A stretch of DNA of 64,000 nucleotides from a virus. The position numbers and the translations under genes were made by a program. The notes under the pieces were generated by a model, which was given only the letters and a program-made list of their open reading frames with translations, ran no database searches and was not told where the DNA came from. The DNA lies in the IMG/VR virus record IMGVR_UViG_3300034072_002211, positions 213,445 through 277,444 of that record. One strand, given 5' to 3'. Below, one piece after another: positions 41,660-50,287 of this stretch (positions are counted from its first letter, which is position 1; each line of letters begins with the position of its first letter).

Positions 41660-42082
41660 TTAGATTTCCACCATGTTGCCGTCTTCATCGAACGTGAAGT
41701 GACGGAACGTAATATTGGTCGCCGCGTCGCCGAAGATGCTCTTGATCTCCCGCTCCAGATCGCCGAGGAAGTTGTCCGAGAGGCCAGACATGCGATCCTC
41801 ATTGTCGTCGTGGACGGCACCCAGTTCTTGGGCGAGGCGTGTGAGATCACCCGGCCGGGGATCGAAGGCATCAGGAGCAAAGCCCTGGAAGTTGCTCTCC
41901 TCTCGGAACTCGCGCTTCCGGCTGGGTTCACCAGCGTTGATGTTCTTCATCACGTGATAGTGGAGAAGCTCGCGCCAGTCCCGCTGGGGTGCTTCTGCCC
42001 GACGGGCTTCCTGCTCGCGTAGGAGGAAGAGGGGATCACCGGCCACCGGGCTTTCGACGATTTCGTAAGTGACCTTCCGCAT
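41660..42082 (-). CDS. unknown protein
   Basis: 140 residues, acidic and hydrophilic with an FREESNFQGFAPDAF segment. Promoter TTGACA-16-TACTTT at 42107-42134. Confidence 0.65.
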   Translation of the reverse strand: MRKVTYEIVESPVAGDPLFLLREQEARRAEAPQRDWRELLHYHVMKNINAGEPSRKREFREESNFQGFAPDAFDPRPGDLTRLAQELGAVHDDNEDRMSGLSDNFLGDLEREIKSIFGDAATNITFRHFTFDEDGNMVEI

Positions 42083-42130
42083 ACTGCCTCCTACCGTTGT
42101 GTCACCAAAGTAACACCAAACAGGTGAGTG

Positions 42131-42415
42131 TCAATAGCTCAGGTAGTTGAAATCCTCGATGAGAATCATTTTGTTGGTGAGCATGAACTCCAGGGCTTCC
42201 TTGATGGTGCCGCACCGCGCACCGGTGGTCAGGAGGTTGTGGCGGTCGATGATATCGCCCATGGCCTCGCAATAGTCGTTGCTCGACTGATAGCCCTGTT
42301 CAGCCTCGTCCATCTGTTGCTGGTTGAGGACCCAATAGGTAATGTCCTCACCACACCCGCTGGCCTCGACTGCGATATAGCCGGCCTGAAAGCCAGCGGG
42401 GATGGGGTCGGTCAT
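42131..42415 (-). CDS. unknown small protein
   Basis: 94 residues beginning MTDPIPAGF; ATG overlaps the TGA of the 27-residue upstream gene (TGATG). Confidence 0.65.
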   Translation of the reverse strand: MTDPIPAGFQAGYIAVEASGCGEDITYWVLNQQQMDEAEQGYQSSNDYCEAMGDIIDRHNLLTTGARCGTIKEALEFMLTNKMILIEDFNYLSY

Positions 42416-42498
42416 CAGAAGATCCAAGCGCCCAGGATGAACGCGCCGACGGCGGTTGCGATGGGATGCTCGGAAACGAAACGCTGAACCTTGTCCAT
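42415..42498 (-). CDS. 27-residue membrane peptide
   Basis: MDKVQRFVSEHPIATAVGAF... ends in a hydrophobic C-terminal segment. AAGGAGAATACC precedes the ATG. Too small to assign. Confidence 0.55.
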   Translation of the reverse strand: MDKVQRFVSEHPIATAVGAFILGAWIF

Positions 42499-42586
42499 GG
42501 TATTCTCCTTGAATGGTTAGCAAAATGCCAATCAGTCAAGGCGATGACTAGGACAGTTTCCCATCCTAGTCAATACCTGTTTGGGC

Positions 42587-43000
42587 TTACTTGCCGCGGG
42601 CTGCGATGATGCGCTCCTTGGCCATCTCGCTGAAGCGGATCTTTTCGCCGGTCGCGACCTCTTCCATGAGGTAGGGGAACTTGCGGGCTTTGGTGTTGAA
42701 GCCGATCAGCTTGTATTGCTTGCCGCGCGACGTGATGACCGCGCCGAAGTCCCGCGGTTCCAGGCCGTAGCTGCGAGCGTAAAGCTCGAAGGTCGTGCGG
42801 ATTTTGTCCTCGACGCCCTGCTCGCCGCCGACCACGAACTGAAGCTTCAGCTGGAGCGCCGAACCATCGCGGTAATACTGCCAGCGACCTTCCTGCTTGA
42901 CACCGAGACCGAGTTCAGCGGCGTAGGCCATCAGCTTTTCCATCGCGCCATCGACGATGGTCTGGCCGTTGCGCGCGTTGATGCTGGTCACCTTGGTCAT
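42587..43000 (-). CDS. unknown protein
   Basis: 137 residues, alpha/beta; AGGAGATCGGAAAC before ATG; promoter TTGACC-16-TATCAC at 43036-43063. Confidence 0.65.
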   Translation of the reverse strand: MTKVTSINARNGQTIVDGAMEKLMAYAAELGLGVKQEGRWQYYRDGSALQLKLQFVVGGEQGVEDKIRTTFELYARSYGLEPRDFGAVITSRGKQYKLIGFNTKARKFPYLMEEVATGEKIRFSEMAKERIIAARGK

Positions 43001-43071
43001 GTTTCCGATCTCCTGTTTGCGTTTCCGATAAACAGGTGATAGCAGGAATCAGGATAGGGTCAACCAGAAAA

Positions 43072-43569
43072 TCACCTGATTGTTTGAAGCGCCGCCTGGT
43101 AGATCGCAAAGCGGTGAGCATCCAAGCGTTCCTCTGCCTCGCTGCGGCTCAGCACCACAGGAGCCAGACACTCGTCATTCTCCACGTAGGGCTTGGAACT
43201 CATGACGTCGCCGGTATAGAACTGCTGGAACGAAATGGGCCAAGGATAGCGATAGCCCTCAGGCGCAGGAGCCTCGCAAGTCTGGATCAAATAACCCAGT
43301 GCCTTGATGTGACTAACCCAGTAGCCAGTCTCCTCCACGGTTTCCCGATGAGCAGCCGCGCAGCTGGACTCACCTGGATCAATGTGCCCGCCAGGAAACT
43401 CCAGTCCGCGACGACGGTTCTGCGCCATGACCACACTACCATCGGCCATCAGCGGGACCATGAACGCGGTCGGCGTTAGGTCCAGAGGTGTCAGAGCTGA
43501 GTCCTTGAGGAACTCAACATGGTTAGGCTGTGGAAGGTAGAGAACGTCGCTTTTGCTGTAGAGTTTCAT
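43072..43569 (-). CDS. Nudix hydrolase
   Basis: 165 residues. Nudix box at residues 61-83: G61-x5-E67-x7-R75-E76-x2-E79-E80-x-G82. Hydrolyses a nucleoside-diphosphate-linked compound; substrate not deducible. Downstream of the iron-permease-like gene. Confidence 0.85.
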   Translation of the reverse strand: MKLYSKSDVLYLPQPNHVEFLKDSALTPLDLTPTAFMVPLMADGSVVMAQNRRRGLEFPGGHIDPGESSCAAAHRETVEETGYWVSHIKALGYLIQTCEAPAPEGYRYPWPISFQQFYTGDVMSSKPYVENDECLAPVVLSRSEAEERLDAHRFAIYQAALQTIR

Positions 43570-43578
43570 GCGTTCAGT

Positions 43579-43935
43579 TTACGCAGAATGCCTCTTCGCG
43601 TCTAGTTCATACTCGAGAGTCATGATGCGCTCATTCATCTTACGCTGGACCTGCAGGAGAGCTCGCTGGTTTTGGCGGACTTCCCTGAGGATTTCCTTCA
43701 TCTCTTCAGTGTCACGGTTCTGGGTGTTCTGGAGCAGGAAGACCATCAGGAACGTGGCAATGGTGGTGCCAGTGTTGATGATCAGTTGCCAGGTCTGGCT
43801 GAAGCCTGCGAAAGGACCCCAAGCTGCCCAGAGGAACACCGAACTCAATGCTAGGACAAACGCCACGGGTTTACCAAGACTGTCAGCAATCCACTCAGAA
43901 AAGAGGTCGAACTTGCTTCGTAGAATCTTGTTCAT
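43579..43935 (-). CDS. low-affinity iron permease-like membrane protein
   Basis: 118 residues from ATG 43935. WQLIINTGTTIATFLMVFLLQNTQNRD matches the core of PF04120 low-affinity iron permease-like proteins; one or two membrane spans and a helical tail. Family function in bacteria is uncertain. Confidence 0.75.
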   Translation of the reverse strand: MNKILRSKFDLFSEWIADSLGKPVAFVLALSSVFLWAAWGPFAGFSQTWQLIINTGTTIATFLMVFLLQNTQNRDTEEMKEILREVRQNQRALLQVQRKMNERIMTLEYELDAKRHSA

Positions 43936-44011
43936 TGGCGTCACTCCCGCGACTAAGCTGGTGTCATAGGACTCCTGAGGTTGATGGAACTTTGCGAGCC
44001 GAAGCCGCTGA

Positions 44012-45013
44012 TTATTTAGTGGAAAGTTGCTTTTCCCACAGATAAGCGGTCGTGATGATATGCTGGAGATCATCATGCTCCGGCGTCCAGCCAACTATGT
44101 GGCGGATCTCACGAGTGTCAGCAACGAGAATTGCGGGATCACCATCTCTGCGAGGACCTTCGGTGATCTCAAAGTGCTTGATCTTCTGTGCGGTCTCCAG
44201 AACTTCCCTGACACTGAAGCCACGACCATAACCCACGTTGGCTGTGATCGTCCGCCCGTCCGCAATGTAGTGGAGGACATCAACGTGCGCCTGGGCTAGA
44301 TCCGAGACGTGGATGTAGTCACGAATGCAGGAGCCGTCAGGCGTGGGATAGTCTGTCCCTGCGATGCTCAACGAGCGGCGTTTTTCTCCGACCATAGCCT
44401 CGCATGCCAGCTTGATCAGATGGGTGCTCTTGGGGCTTATTTGCCCCGTGCGACCCTTGGGATCGGCCCCTGCGACGTTGAAATATCGCAGGATGCCATA
44501 GTCAATCCCATAAGCCGTGTGACACGCCTGGATCAGCTTTTCGACAGCCAGCTTGCTATCACCATATGGGTTGATGGGCAGGAGGTCATCATGCTCACGG
44601 AGAGGACGGATCAGCGTATTCTCGTCGCCACCATAGGGATCACCATAAACGGCTGCGGTGCTGCTGAAGACCAGCTTGGTTAGTCCTGTGCCTACCATGG
44701 CGTTGATGAGATTGTGGCTGGCAACCACATTGTTCTTCCAATAGACCAACGGCTGCTCCACGGACTCCGGAACCACAATGCTGCCTGCGAAGTGCATGAC
44801 GGCCTCAATGCCATTGTCCTCGAGGTAGGTCTTGAGGTCCAAGGGATCAACGAAGCGGAGGTCGGTGATCCAGAGAGGCACATCGCTGGGAATGAGTCGC
44901 TGATGGCCGGTGCTCAGATCGTCTAGGACAAAGGGCTCATGCCCAGCATCCAAGAGGGCATAGACCACGTGGCTTCCAATGTAGCCACAACCACCAGTGA
45001 CAAGAACTCTCAT
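44012..45013 (-). CDS. galE: UDP-glucose 4-epimerase-like (GalE) extended SDR
   Basis: 333 residues. N-terminal TGGCGYIGSH NAD-binding loop, a later SSTAAVYGDP segment and the catalytic NPYGDSKL (YxxxK). Interconverts UDP-sugars; could modify host surface sugars or supply phage glycosylation. AAGGAG before ATG. Confidence 0.85.
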   Translation of the reverse strand: MRVLVTGGCGYIGSHVVYALLDAGHEPFVLDDLSTGHQRLIPSDVPLWITDLRFVDPLDLKTYLEDNGIEAVMHFAGSIVVPESVEQPLVYWKNNVVASHNLINAMVGTGLTKLVFSSTAAVYGDPYGGDENTLIRPLREHDDLLPINPYGDSKLAVEKLIQACHTAYGIDYGILRYFNVAGADPKGRTGQISPKSTHLIKLACEAMVGEKRRSLSIAGTDYPTPDGSCIRDYIHVSDLAQAHVDVLHYIADGRTITANVGYGRGFSVREVLETAQKIKHFEITEGPRRDGDPAILVADTREIRHIVGWTPEHDDLQHIITTAYLWEKQLSTK

Positions 45014-45022
45014 GCGCGCTCC

Positions 45023-45310
45023 TTAATAGCGCGACATCTCATCCTCGAGTTCGCGCATCTCTGACATCTTGTCATAGAGCACATTGCCCACGTTGTCGAC
45101 TATCTTTCCCACACAATCGCCGTAGACGTCGAAGAGATCCTCGGCAAAGGTCTCAGCAGAGGGGAAGGGATCGCCTGACGTGCGCCAGCCCCGATCCATA
45201 ACGCTGTCGTAGGTGGGGAACTTGTGCTCCTCCACGGTGCGAGTTTCGTGGTTCCAGACAGTCACGTGGTAACCGTTGAAACTCAGCTTGTCATAGAGCG
45301 CGTTGGCCAT
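45023..45310 (-). CDS. unknown protein
   Basis: 95 residues, acidic and aromatic. ATG overlaps the TAA of the upstream gene (TAATG). Confidence 0.65.
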   Translation of the reverse strand: MANALYDKLSFNGYHVTVWNHETRTVEEHKFPTYDSVMDRGWRTSGDPFPSAETFAEDLFDVYGDCVGKIVDNVGNVLYDKMSEMRELEDEMSRY

Positions 45311-45687
45311 TAGTCGTGCCGCTCGATGACACGGTGTTTCTTCAGCAGGTCCAGGTCAGCCACTTCGGCGCCCTTGGCCTGCCGGTCTTCTGCGCGGTTG
45401 GTCGCATAGTAGAAGAACGCCTGTTCGTTCTCGACGAGGATGACCTCTCCCCGCTCCAGCGCAGCCTGGATCAGCTTGCCGTCCTCGGGGTCGCTTTCCT
45501 TGCCGGTGGAGATGCTCTTGCCGTAACTGTCCAGCTGACCCTCGGGGTTGAGGTAGAGGAAGCCCGCACGGACGACCTTGTGAGGGCCGCCCACGTAGTG
45601 TCCGAGGGTGGAATGTTCCACGCCCGTGTATTTGCTGACCAGCGCGAATGTGCCGTCCTCGGTGATCACGTATTTGGTGTAGCTCAC
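45310..45687 (-). CDS. unknown protein
   Basis: 125 residues from GTG 45687, whose GTGA overlaps the TGA of the zinc-ribbon-like gene. Mixed composition. Confidence 0.65.
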   Translation of the reverse strand: MSYTKYVITEDGTFALVSKYTGVEHSTLGHYVGGPHKVVRAGFLYLNPEGQLDSYGKSISTGKESDPEDGKLIQAALERGEVILVENEQAFFYYATNRAEDRQAKGAEVADLDLLKKHRVIERHD

Positions 45688-45815
45688 GAACGGTCTTCCT
45701 TGATCCAGGTCTTACATTCCCGGCAATGCCAGTGGTAAGCCTTGGGTTCCACGAAAAGGTCGAGGGTGTTGTGCTGACCGAGCCAGCACAACACCTTTCG
45801 GATCCATTCACGCAT
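45684..45815 (-). CDS. small zinc-ribbon-like protein (DUF1660-like)
   Basis: 43 residues with a CWLGQH segment and a C-terminal HWHCREC pair, like DUF1660 prophage proteins. Overlaps both neighbouring genes by a few nt, as expected in an operon. Confidence 0.55.
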   Translation of the reverse strand: MREWIRKVLCWLGQHNTLDLFVEPKAYHWHCRECKTWIKEDRS

Positions 45816-46503
45816 AGTAGAAGCTGCCAGCGTAGTTGTTGCCGCCGGTGCGGATCGAGAGAATCGAGGCCAGCCCGATCGAGCGCACGATGATCTGGTT
45901 CTCGGCCTTCAGACCGCCCTGGATGTTGGCGCCCTCCTTGAGCTCCTTCTTCTCGAAGCCCTGGATGTCGTCCTCGGCGATCGGCTGACCGTCCAGGAAG
46001 TATTCGACCTCGCCGGCGCGCAGGAAGATCGTGTCCAGGTAATAGTCGGCGTGGACGTTGCCCTTCTTCACGTGCTGGATGAACGGGCTGTTGGGGATGC
46101 GCTCACCCCACTTGCGAGCCGACACTTCGAACCGCTCCTCGGCCGCTTCCTTGCGCTCGGCCTCGCCGGCGATCAGCGCCGCTTCGATCTTCTCCGAAAG
46201 CGCGTCGAGTTCGTCGGCGCTCAGGATGTCGACCAGCAGGCCCTTGCCCTCGTTGGCCTTCGCGGTCGCCTCAGCGAGAAGCTCGCCCGCGATTGCGTTG
46301 CGGACCATGTTCTGGTAGGTGTTGGTGTTCTTGTTCTGGGCGATCAGGACGGTCGAACCGGTCACGCGCTTGGTCACACGACCCTGCATCGGGTTGCCCT
46401 TGCCACCCTTCAGCGGAACCACCGTCTCCATGTCGAGACCGATGAAGCTGACGCCGCGGAGTGCTGCGAGGACCGTCTTCACGTTGTGCATCTGGGTAGC
46501 CAT
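45808..46503 (-). CDS. unknown protein
   Basis: 231 residues; central Ala/Glu coiled-coil-like region and a C-terminal strand with LDGQPIAEDDIQG. Promoter TTGACG-16-TAGAAA at 46538-46565 and AGGAGATCG before ATG. Confidence 0.7.
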   Translation of the reverse strand: MATQMHNVKTVLAALRGVSFIGLDMETVVPLKGGKGNPMQGRVTKRVTGSTVLIAQNKNTNTYQNMVRNAIAGELLAEATAKANEGKGLLVDILSADELDALSEKIEAALIAGEAERKEAAEERFEVSARKWGERIPNSPFIQHVKKGNVHADYYLDTIFLRAGEVEYFLDGQPIAEDDIQGFEKKELKEGANIQGGLKAENQIIVRSIGLASILSIRTGGNNYAGSFYYA

Positions 46504-46561
46504 CTTTTCGATCTCCTTTGTGTTTGCCTATGTCCTCTTTCTATACAGAATAGGTGAGGCG

Positions 46562-46792
46562 TCAACCAGAATTCTTAGGTCTGGTGAAGATTTTGGCAAG
46601 AAAGTTTTTGGGACAGTCGGGGTGACGCATCACGTTGTAGCCGTAACGACCGCCGAACTTCTGCTTCACGTAGCGACGGGCGAGGCGCTTGGTCATCAGG
46701 CCAGATGCGGCCTCAATACCATTGTCAACGTAATACCAGCCACCCTTCAGGGGGTTACGATAGTGCTGGTGATCAGCAATCCGTTTCGACAC
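46562..46792 (-). CDS. small basic protein
   Basis: 76 residues from GTG 46792 (CAGGAGGCTAGA upstream); strongly basic (KRLARRYVKQKFGGRYGYN), possibly nucleic-acid binding. Promoter TTGACG-16-TATGCT at 46819-46846. Confidence 0.65.
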   Translation of the reverse strand: MSKRIADHQHYRNPLKGGWYYVDNGIEAASGLMTKRLARRYVKQKFGGRYGYNVMRHPDCPKNFLAKIFTRPKNSG

Positions 46793-46852
46793 TCTAGCCT
46801 CCTGTTTTACTGCGGCGCAGCATAAACCTAAAGGAGGTATCGTCAACCGATA

Positions 46853-46927
46853 TGGTGACCCCAACGGGACTCGAACCCGTGCTGCCGACGTGAAAGGCCG
46901 GTGTCCTAACCGCTAGACGATGGGGCC
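46853..46927 (-). tRNA. tRNA-Glu(UUC)
   Basis: Acceptor GGCCCCA/TGGGGTC, anticodon loop CTTTCAC (UUC), T-arm GGGTTCGAGTCCC, encoded CCA. Confidence 0.92.
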
Positions 46928-46936
46928 ACTTGACTC

Positions 46937-46965
46937 ACATTATGTGACGCGGACCTTATCGTCAA
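46937..46965 (-). promoter_or_regulatory. tRNA-Glu promoter inside the serS 3' end
   Basis: TTGACG, 17-nt spacer, TAATGT, 9 nt before the tRNA. Confidence 0.75.
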
Positions 46966-48262
46966 GATATCGCTGACCCATATCCAACTCACTTAGGTAG
47001 TGGCAGTTGAGCATATAGGGGCGAAGAACCTCTGGAATCATGACGTCATCGGTCGTCTGGTAATTCTCCAGAACCGCAACCAAAGTGCGACCAACCGCCA
47101 AGCCAGAGCCATTTAGCGTGTGGGCGTAGAACGTCTCGCCATTGACCTTATAGCGGGTGTTCATACGACGCGCTTGGAAGTCGCCGCAGTTCGAGACGCT
47201 GCTGATCTCGCGGTAGGTGTTCTGGCCAGGAAGCCAGACCTCGATGTCGTAGGTCTTCTGTGCGCTGAACCCCATGTCGCCCGCGCACAATAGCATCGTG
47301 CGATAGGTCAGGTCCAACTTGGCCAGGATCTGCTCCGCGGCGTTGAGCATATAGTCATGCTCATGAGCACTCTGCGAAGGCTCACAGACAGTCACGAGTT
47401 CGACCTTTTGGAACTGATGCTGTCGGATAAGCCCGCGCGTGTCTCGGCCCGCAGAGCCCGCCTCTGAGCGATAGCAATCGGTGAGAGCCACGTAGCGATG
47501 CCGCCCACCCAAAAGGATCTGATCCGCATGAATGTTAGTCAGGCTGACTTCAGCCGTGGGGATCAGGAACTGAGTGGGTTCACTTGCTCCATCCTCATCA
47601 GCAATACCAAAGAGATCCTCTTTGAACTTGGGCAGTTGCCCCGTTCCGTAAAGAGCTTCCTCGTTGACGATGGTGGGAGGGATGACCTCACGGTAGCCGC
47701 GCTTGATCTGTTCATCCAGCATGAACTGTCCGAGAGCACGATGTAGTCGAGCCACCGGACCCTGAAGCATTGAGAAGCGCGAGCCGCTGATCTTTGCCGC
47801 CGCGTCAAAACCCAGATCGACTTGATCCAGTTCATAATGCGGTGTGCCATCCCTTGCGCCGACCTTGCCCCAGCGACGGACTTCCACGTTACTGGTCTCG
47901 TCCGTGCCATCTGGCACATCAGCCGCAGGCACGTTGGGACACATGATCAGGAATGCCTCGAGCATCTCTTCAGCGTGAGTTGCCTGAGCAGCCCACATTG
48001 TTTCATTTTGCTTGAGAAGCTTCACCAACTCCTTGAGGGCGTCAGCTGAAGCAGTATTACCCTCCTTCATGGCTTTGCCAATTTCCTGACTCTTGGCCTT
48101 GATTAGGCTGCGAGTGTCCTGAAGCCTCGTGAGCGCATCGCTACGGCGGCTTGCGAACTGCTGGATCTTGTCGATGTGGGGATCGTGCCCGCGGCGCTTC
48201 ATAGCAGCCACGAACTCATCCGGCTTAGCCAGGATGCCCTTGACGTCAAAGTGATACTTCAT
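46940..48262 (-). CDS. serS: serine--tRNA ligase
   Basis: 440 residues, full length. N-terminal coiled-coil tRNA-binding arm (residues about 30-105), class II motif 2 region YRSEAGSAGRDTRGLIRQHQFQKVE and motif 3 GSGLAVGRTLVAVLENYQ. Predicted leaderless or nearly so (weak TTGACT-17-CAAGCT, 6 nt to ATG). Two tRNA-Ser genes lie at 58.5-58.7 kb. Confidence 0.92.
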   Translation of the reverse strand: MKYHFDVKGILAKPDEFVAAMKRRGHDPHIDKIQQFASRRSDALTRLQDTRSLIKAKSQEIGKAMKEGNTASADALKELVKLLKQNETMWAAQATHAEEMLEAFLIMCPNVPAADVPDGTDETSNVEVRRWGKVGARDGTPHYELDQVDLGFDAAAKISGSRFSMLQGPVARLHRALGQFMLDEQIKRGYREVIPPTIVNEEALYGTGQLPKFKEDLFGIADEDGASEPTQFLIPTAEVSLTNIHADQILLGGRHRYVALTDCYRSEAGSAGRDTRGLIRQHQFQKVELVTVCEPSQSAHEHDYMLNAAEQILAKLDLTYRTMLLCAGDMGFSAQKTYDIEVWLPGQNTYREISSVSNCGDFQARRMNTRYKVNGETFYAHTLNGSGLAVGRTLVAVLENYQTTDDVMIPEVLRPYMLNCHYLSELDMGQRYLDDKVRVT

Positions 48263-48309
48263 AGTGCCAGCTTGCTTCCAAATTGGAATAGAGTCAACCA
48301 TTCATGGCG

Positions 48310-48335
48310 AAGCCCCGGAGCGTCCTCCGGGGCTT
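48310..48335 (-). terminator. hairpin terminator
   Basis: 11-bp stem AAGCCCCGGAG / CTCCGGGGCTT downstream of the gene at 48340. Confidence 0.75.
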
Positions 48336-48339
48336 GCTC

Positions 48340-48576
48340 TTACTTCACGAAGTTGGGCTGACCTTCCTTCACGGTCCAAGTAAGCTGGATCCAACCCGCT
48401 GGAATGTAGTGCGACTTACCGTCGGCGCTGAAGATCCGATGACCTCCCGAGTCGCTGACGCTGAGCTGCTCGGGGTTCTGAATCTTCACGAAACCCTTGC
48501 TGCCGAAGTTGTAGACGCGTTCAGCCTCGCTGCTGATATCAGTGAACTTGAGGCCGCTTTCATTCTTGAATGCCAT
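48340..48576 (-). CDS. unknown protein
   Basis: 78 residues, strand-rich, Gly/Ser turns. Single-gene unit between a promoter near 48630 and the hairpin at 48310. Confidence 0.65.
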   Translation of the reverse strand: MAFKNESGLKFTDISSEAERVYNFGSKGFVKIQNPEQLSVSDSGGHRIFSADGKSHYIPAGWIQLTWTVKEGQPNFVK

Positions 48577-48656
48577 AGTAATCTCCTATTCTAGTAATCC
48601 CGTAGGACACCAGAGTTTAACAGAATAGGAGACTGTGGGTCAGTATTCATGGCGAA

Positions 48657-48682
48657 ACCCAGACCGTTTCTGGTCTGGGTCT
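48657..48682 (-). terminator. terminator of the 48.7-49.96 kb RNA
   Basis: 9-bp stem ACCCAGACC / GGTCTGGGT followed by TTCG; the 3' boundary of the structured RNA. Confidence 0.65.
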
Positions 48683-49962
48683 CATAATGTGGTCACCCTG
48701 AGAATGTCGGGTGACCGTCCCGGTCTCTGCGGATTATTCCCTGGATCCTACTCCAGGTATTCCCGCTCACTCCATCACCCTTGCGGGTGTAACCGGTCGT
48801 GCCGCCGTTTTTAACGTCAGGCAGTAGACGTGTCACCATATGCTTTTCGACAGTTTCCACCACACCTGCCTTCGGGGCAGTTAAGGCTTGCGGGCCCTAT
48901 ATGGCTTTCTCTATCAACAACGTCTGGATTGGGTACCAGCTCGCCGCCCTAGTTAGCTTGCGCCCCAGGGATTAGGCACTTTCGAGGTTTCCCTCATACA
49001 CATGGCCGAGTCAGGCTTTCCGTTTTTGACAGCAATGTCCAATATGCTATTACCTGCTAGGAGGTAACCCAGAGAGAAGTGCTGACTCAGTAGTTCCAAG
49101 GCCTTTTGAACCTCAGAATGCTACACTCCTCGTATCGTTCGGCTTGCGGGCCTACTAAATCGGTTTACAGGACTTGTCTGGCTTTTTACACCAACCAAAC
49201 CCTTTGACCTGCCATGAGCCCTAGGCGCGACCCTCGGACAACATGACTACCTCTTGCCACTCGATAGTAAACCTGTTTGAGTAGAGGACGCTGGGGTTAC
49301 AAGGCCCCATTCACCGGCCGCTCGTCGCCACCGGGATTATCGTGCTTTCGCACGGCAGTCGTTCTCAGGTCGTCCTACCTACTGCCACTGCTCCTTGGGA
49401 GAGCTTGACAGTCCCTCTTTTGGAGGGCAGGTGAGGATGCGTGTATTGATCCGAACCGAAGCCCGGACGGCTGGGGATGGGTCCCTTCACCACTTACTTG
49501 GGTTACCCCAAGCTACCACCACACGCGGTAATCTCTTGAAACTTTCGAGTCTCCAACTTAACACCGAAGTGTTTCGCCGTCAACTAAAAAGTTTCCGATC
49601 GATCCCTCTGCGGCGCCACACTCCCCTCGACCAGCTATCTCTGCTTCACTTAGACTGAGGATCCTTTCGGAAACCCCAGGCCTTGTTCTGCTCCTGCTGA
49701 CCTTCGAGGTGTGTAGCACCGCGTTGGTCTCATCGTTCTATGTTCAACCAGTGTCTGCGTCAACAACAAAAATGCCATCCCGCAAACTTTTTTCTCCTCC
49801 AGGAGAAAACCAGGGTCCATAGACGTTTTGGGCCCCCAAGAGAGTTGAATCTCCTGGGGACCCATCGTGGGAGTTTCCTCCTACGTCCCTCTGCGTCTGC
49901 TCCGGTTCGAGTGTCTGGCTCACGAAGTCCAGCTGACCTTACCTTAGCGTCTGCGTTGGTTC
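48657..49962 (-). ncRNA. approximately 1.3-kb structured non-coding RNA
   Basis: No protein-like reading frames. A promoter at 49967-49996 reads in and a terminator hairpin ends it. On the minus strand many stems close on standard RNA tetraloops: CACCC-GCAA-GGGTG, GTGC-GAAA-GCAC, AACAC-UUCG-GTGTT, and a UUCG stem in TCCGGGCTTCGGTTCGGA. UAUGG/CCUAA-type segments suggest tertiary contacts. Size and its place upstream of phage tRNAs recall GOLLD/ROOL ornate RNAs, but no consensus comparison was possible. Confidence 0.65.
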
Positions 49963-49966
49963 ATAA

Positions 49967-49996
49967 CATCTAGCTTTGCGACCCACAGGACGTCAA
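49967..49996 (-). promoter_or_regulatory. promoter of the giant RNA
   Basis: TTGACG with 17-18 nt to CTAGAT/TAGATG, pointing into non-coding sequence. Confidence 0.6.
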
Positions 49997-50041
49997 CAAC
50001 CCTTTTTCAAAGAACTGTGGACAACTCTGTGAGAGATGCCA

Positions 50042-50069
50042 TGGGCCCGACACCGAAGTGCCGAGCCCA
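50042..50069 (-). terminator. UUCG hairpin, likely terminator or RNA end
   Basis: Stem TGGGCtCGGCAC / GTGCCGAGCCCA closed by cUUCGg on the minus strand, between the two RNA blocks. Confidence 0.55.
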
Positions 50070-50104
50070 CGAAATGTAATGTGCTTGCCTGTGAAAAACA
50101 AGCT

Positions 50105-50287
50105 TTACACTGGTGTGTTCACCGAGCCGAGATCAACAGAACGCTGAGGCGCTTGGCCAATGGAACCGTTGTCTTGTGTGGTAGTGGCAGGCGAAGCAAT
50201 GGCGCCGTTGTCGCCGAACAGGAATTTGAATGGTCGGAACAAAAGCTTGCCTTGACCGGACAGCTTGTGGAGCGAGAGTCTAATCAT
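50105..50287 (-). CDS. possible 60-residue protein
   Basis: MIRLSLHKLSGQGKLLFRPF... then a Thr/Asp/Gly-rich tail. Composition is protein-like but there is no ribosome-binding site, and it may be part of the structured RNA. Confidence 0.35.
   Translation of the reverse strand: MIRLSLHKLSGQGKLLFRPFKFLFGDNGAIASPATTTQDNGSIGQAPQRSVDLGSVNTPV

Noticed and set aside
48657-49962. Ribosomal RNA or group I/II intron
   Set aside because: No rRNA landmark sequences and none of the intron core motifs were recognised; the flanking genes are intact.
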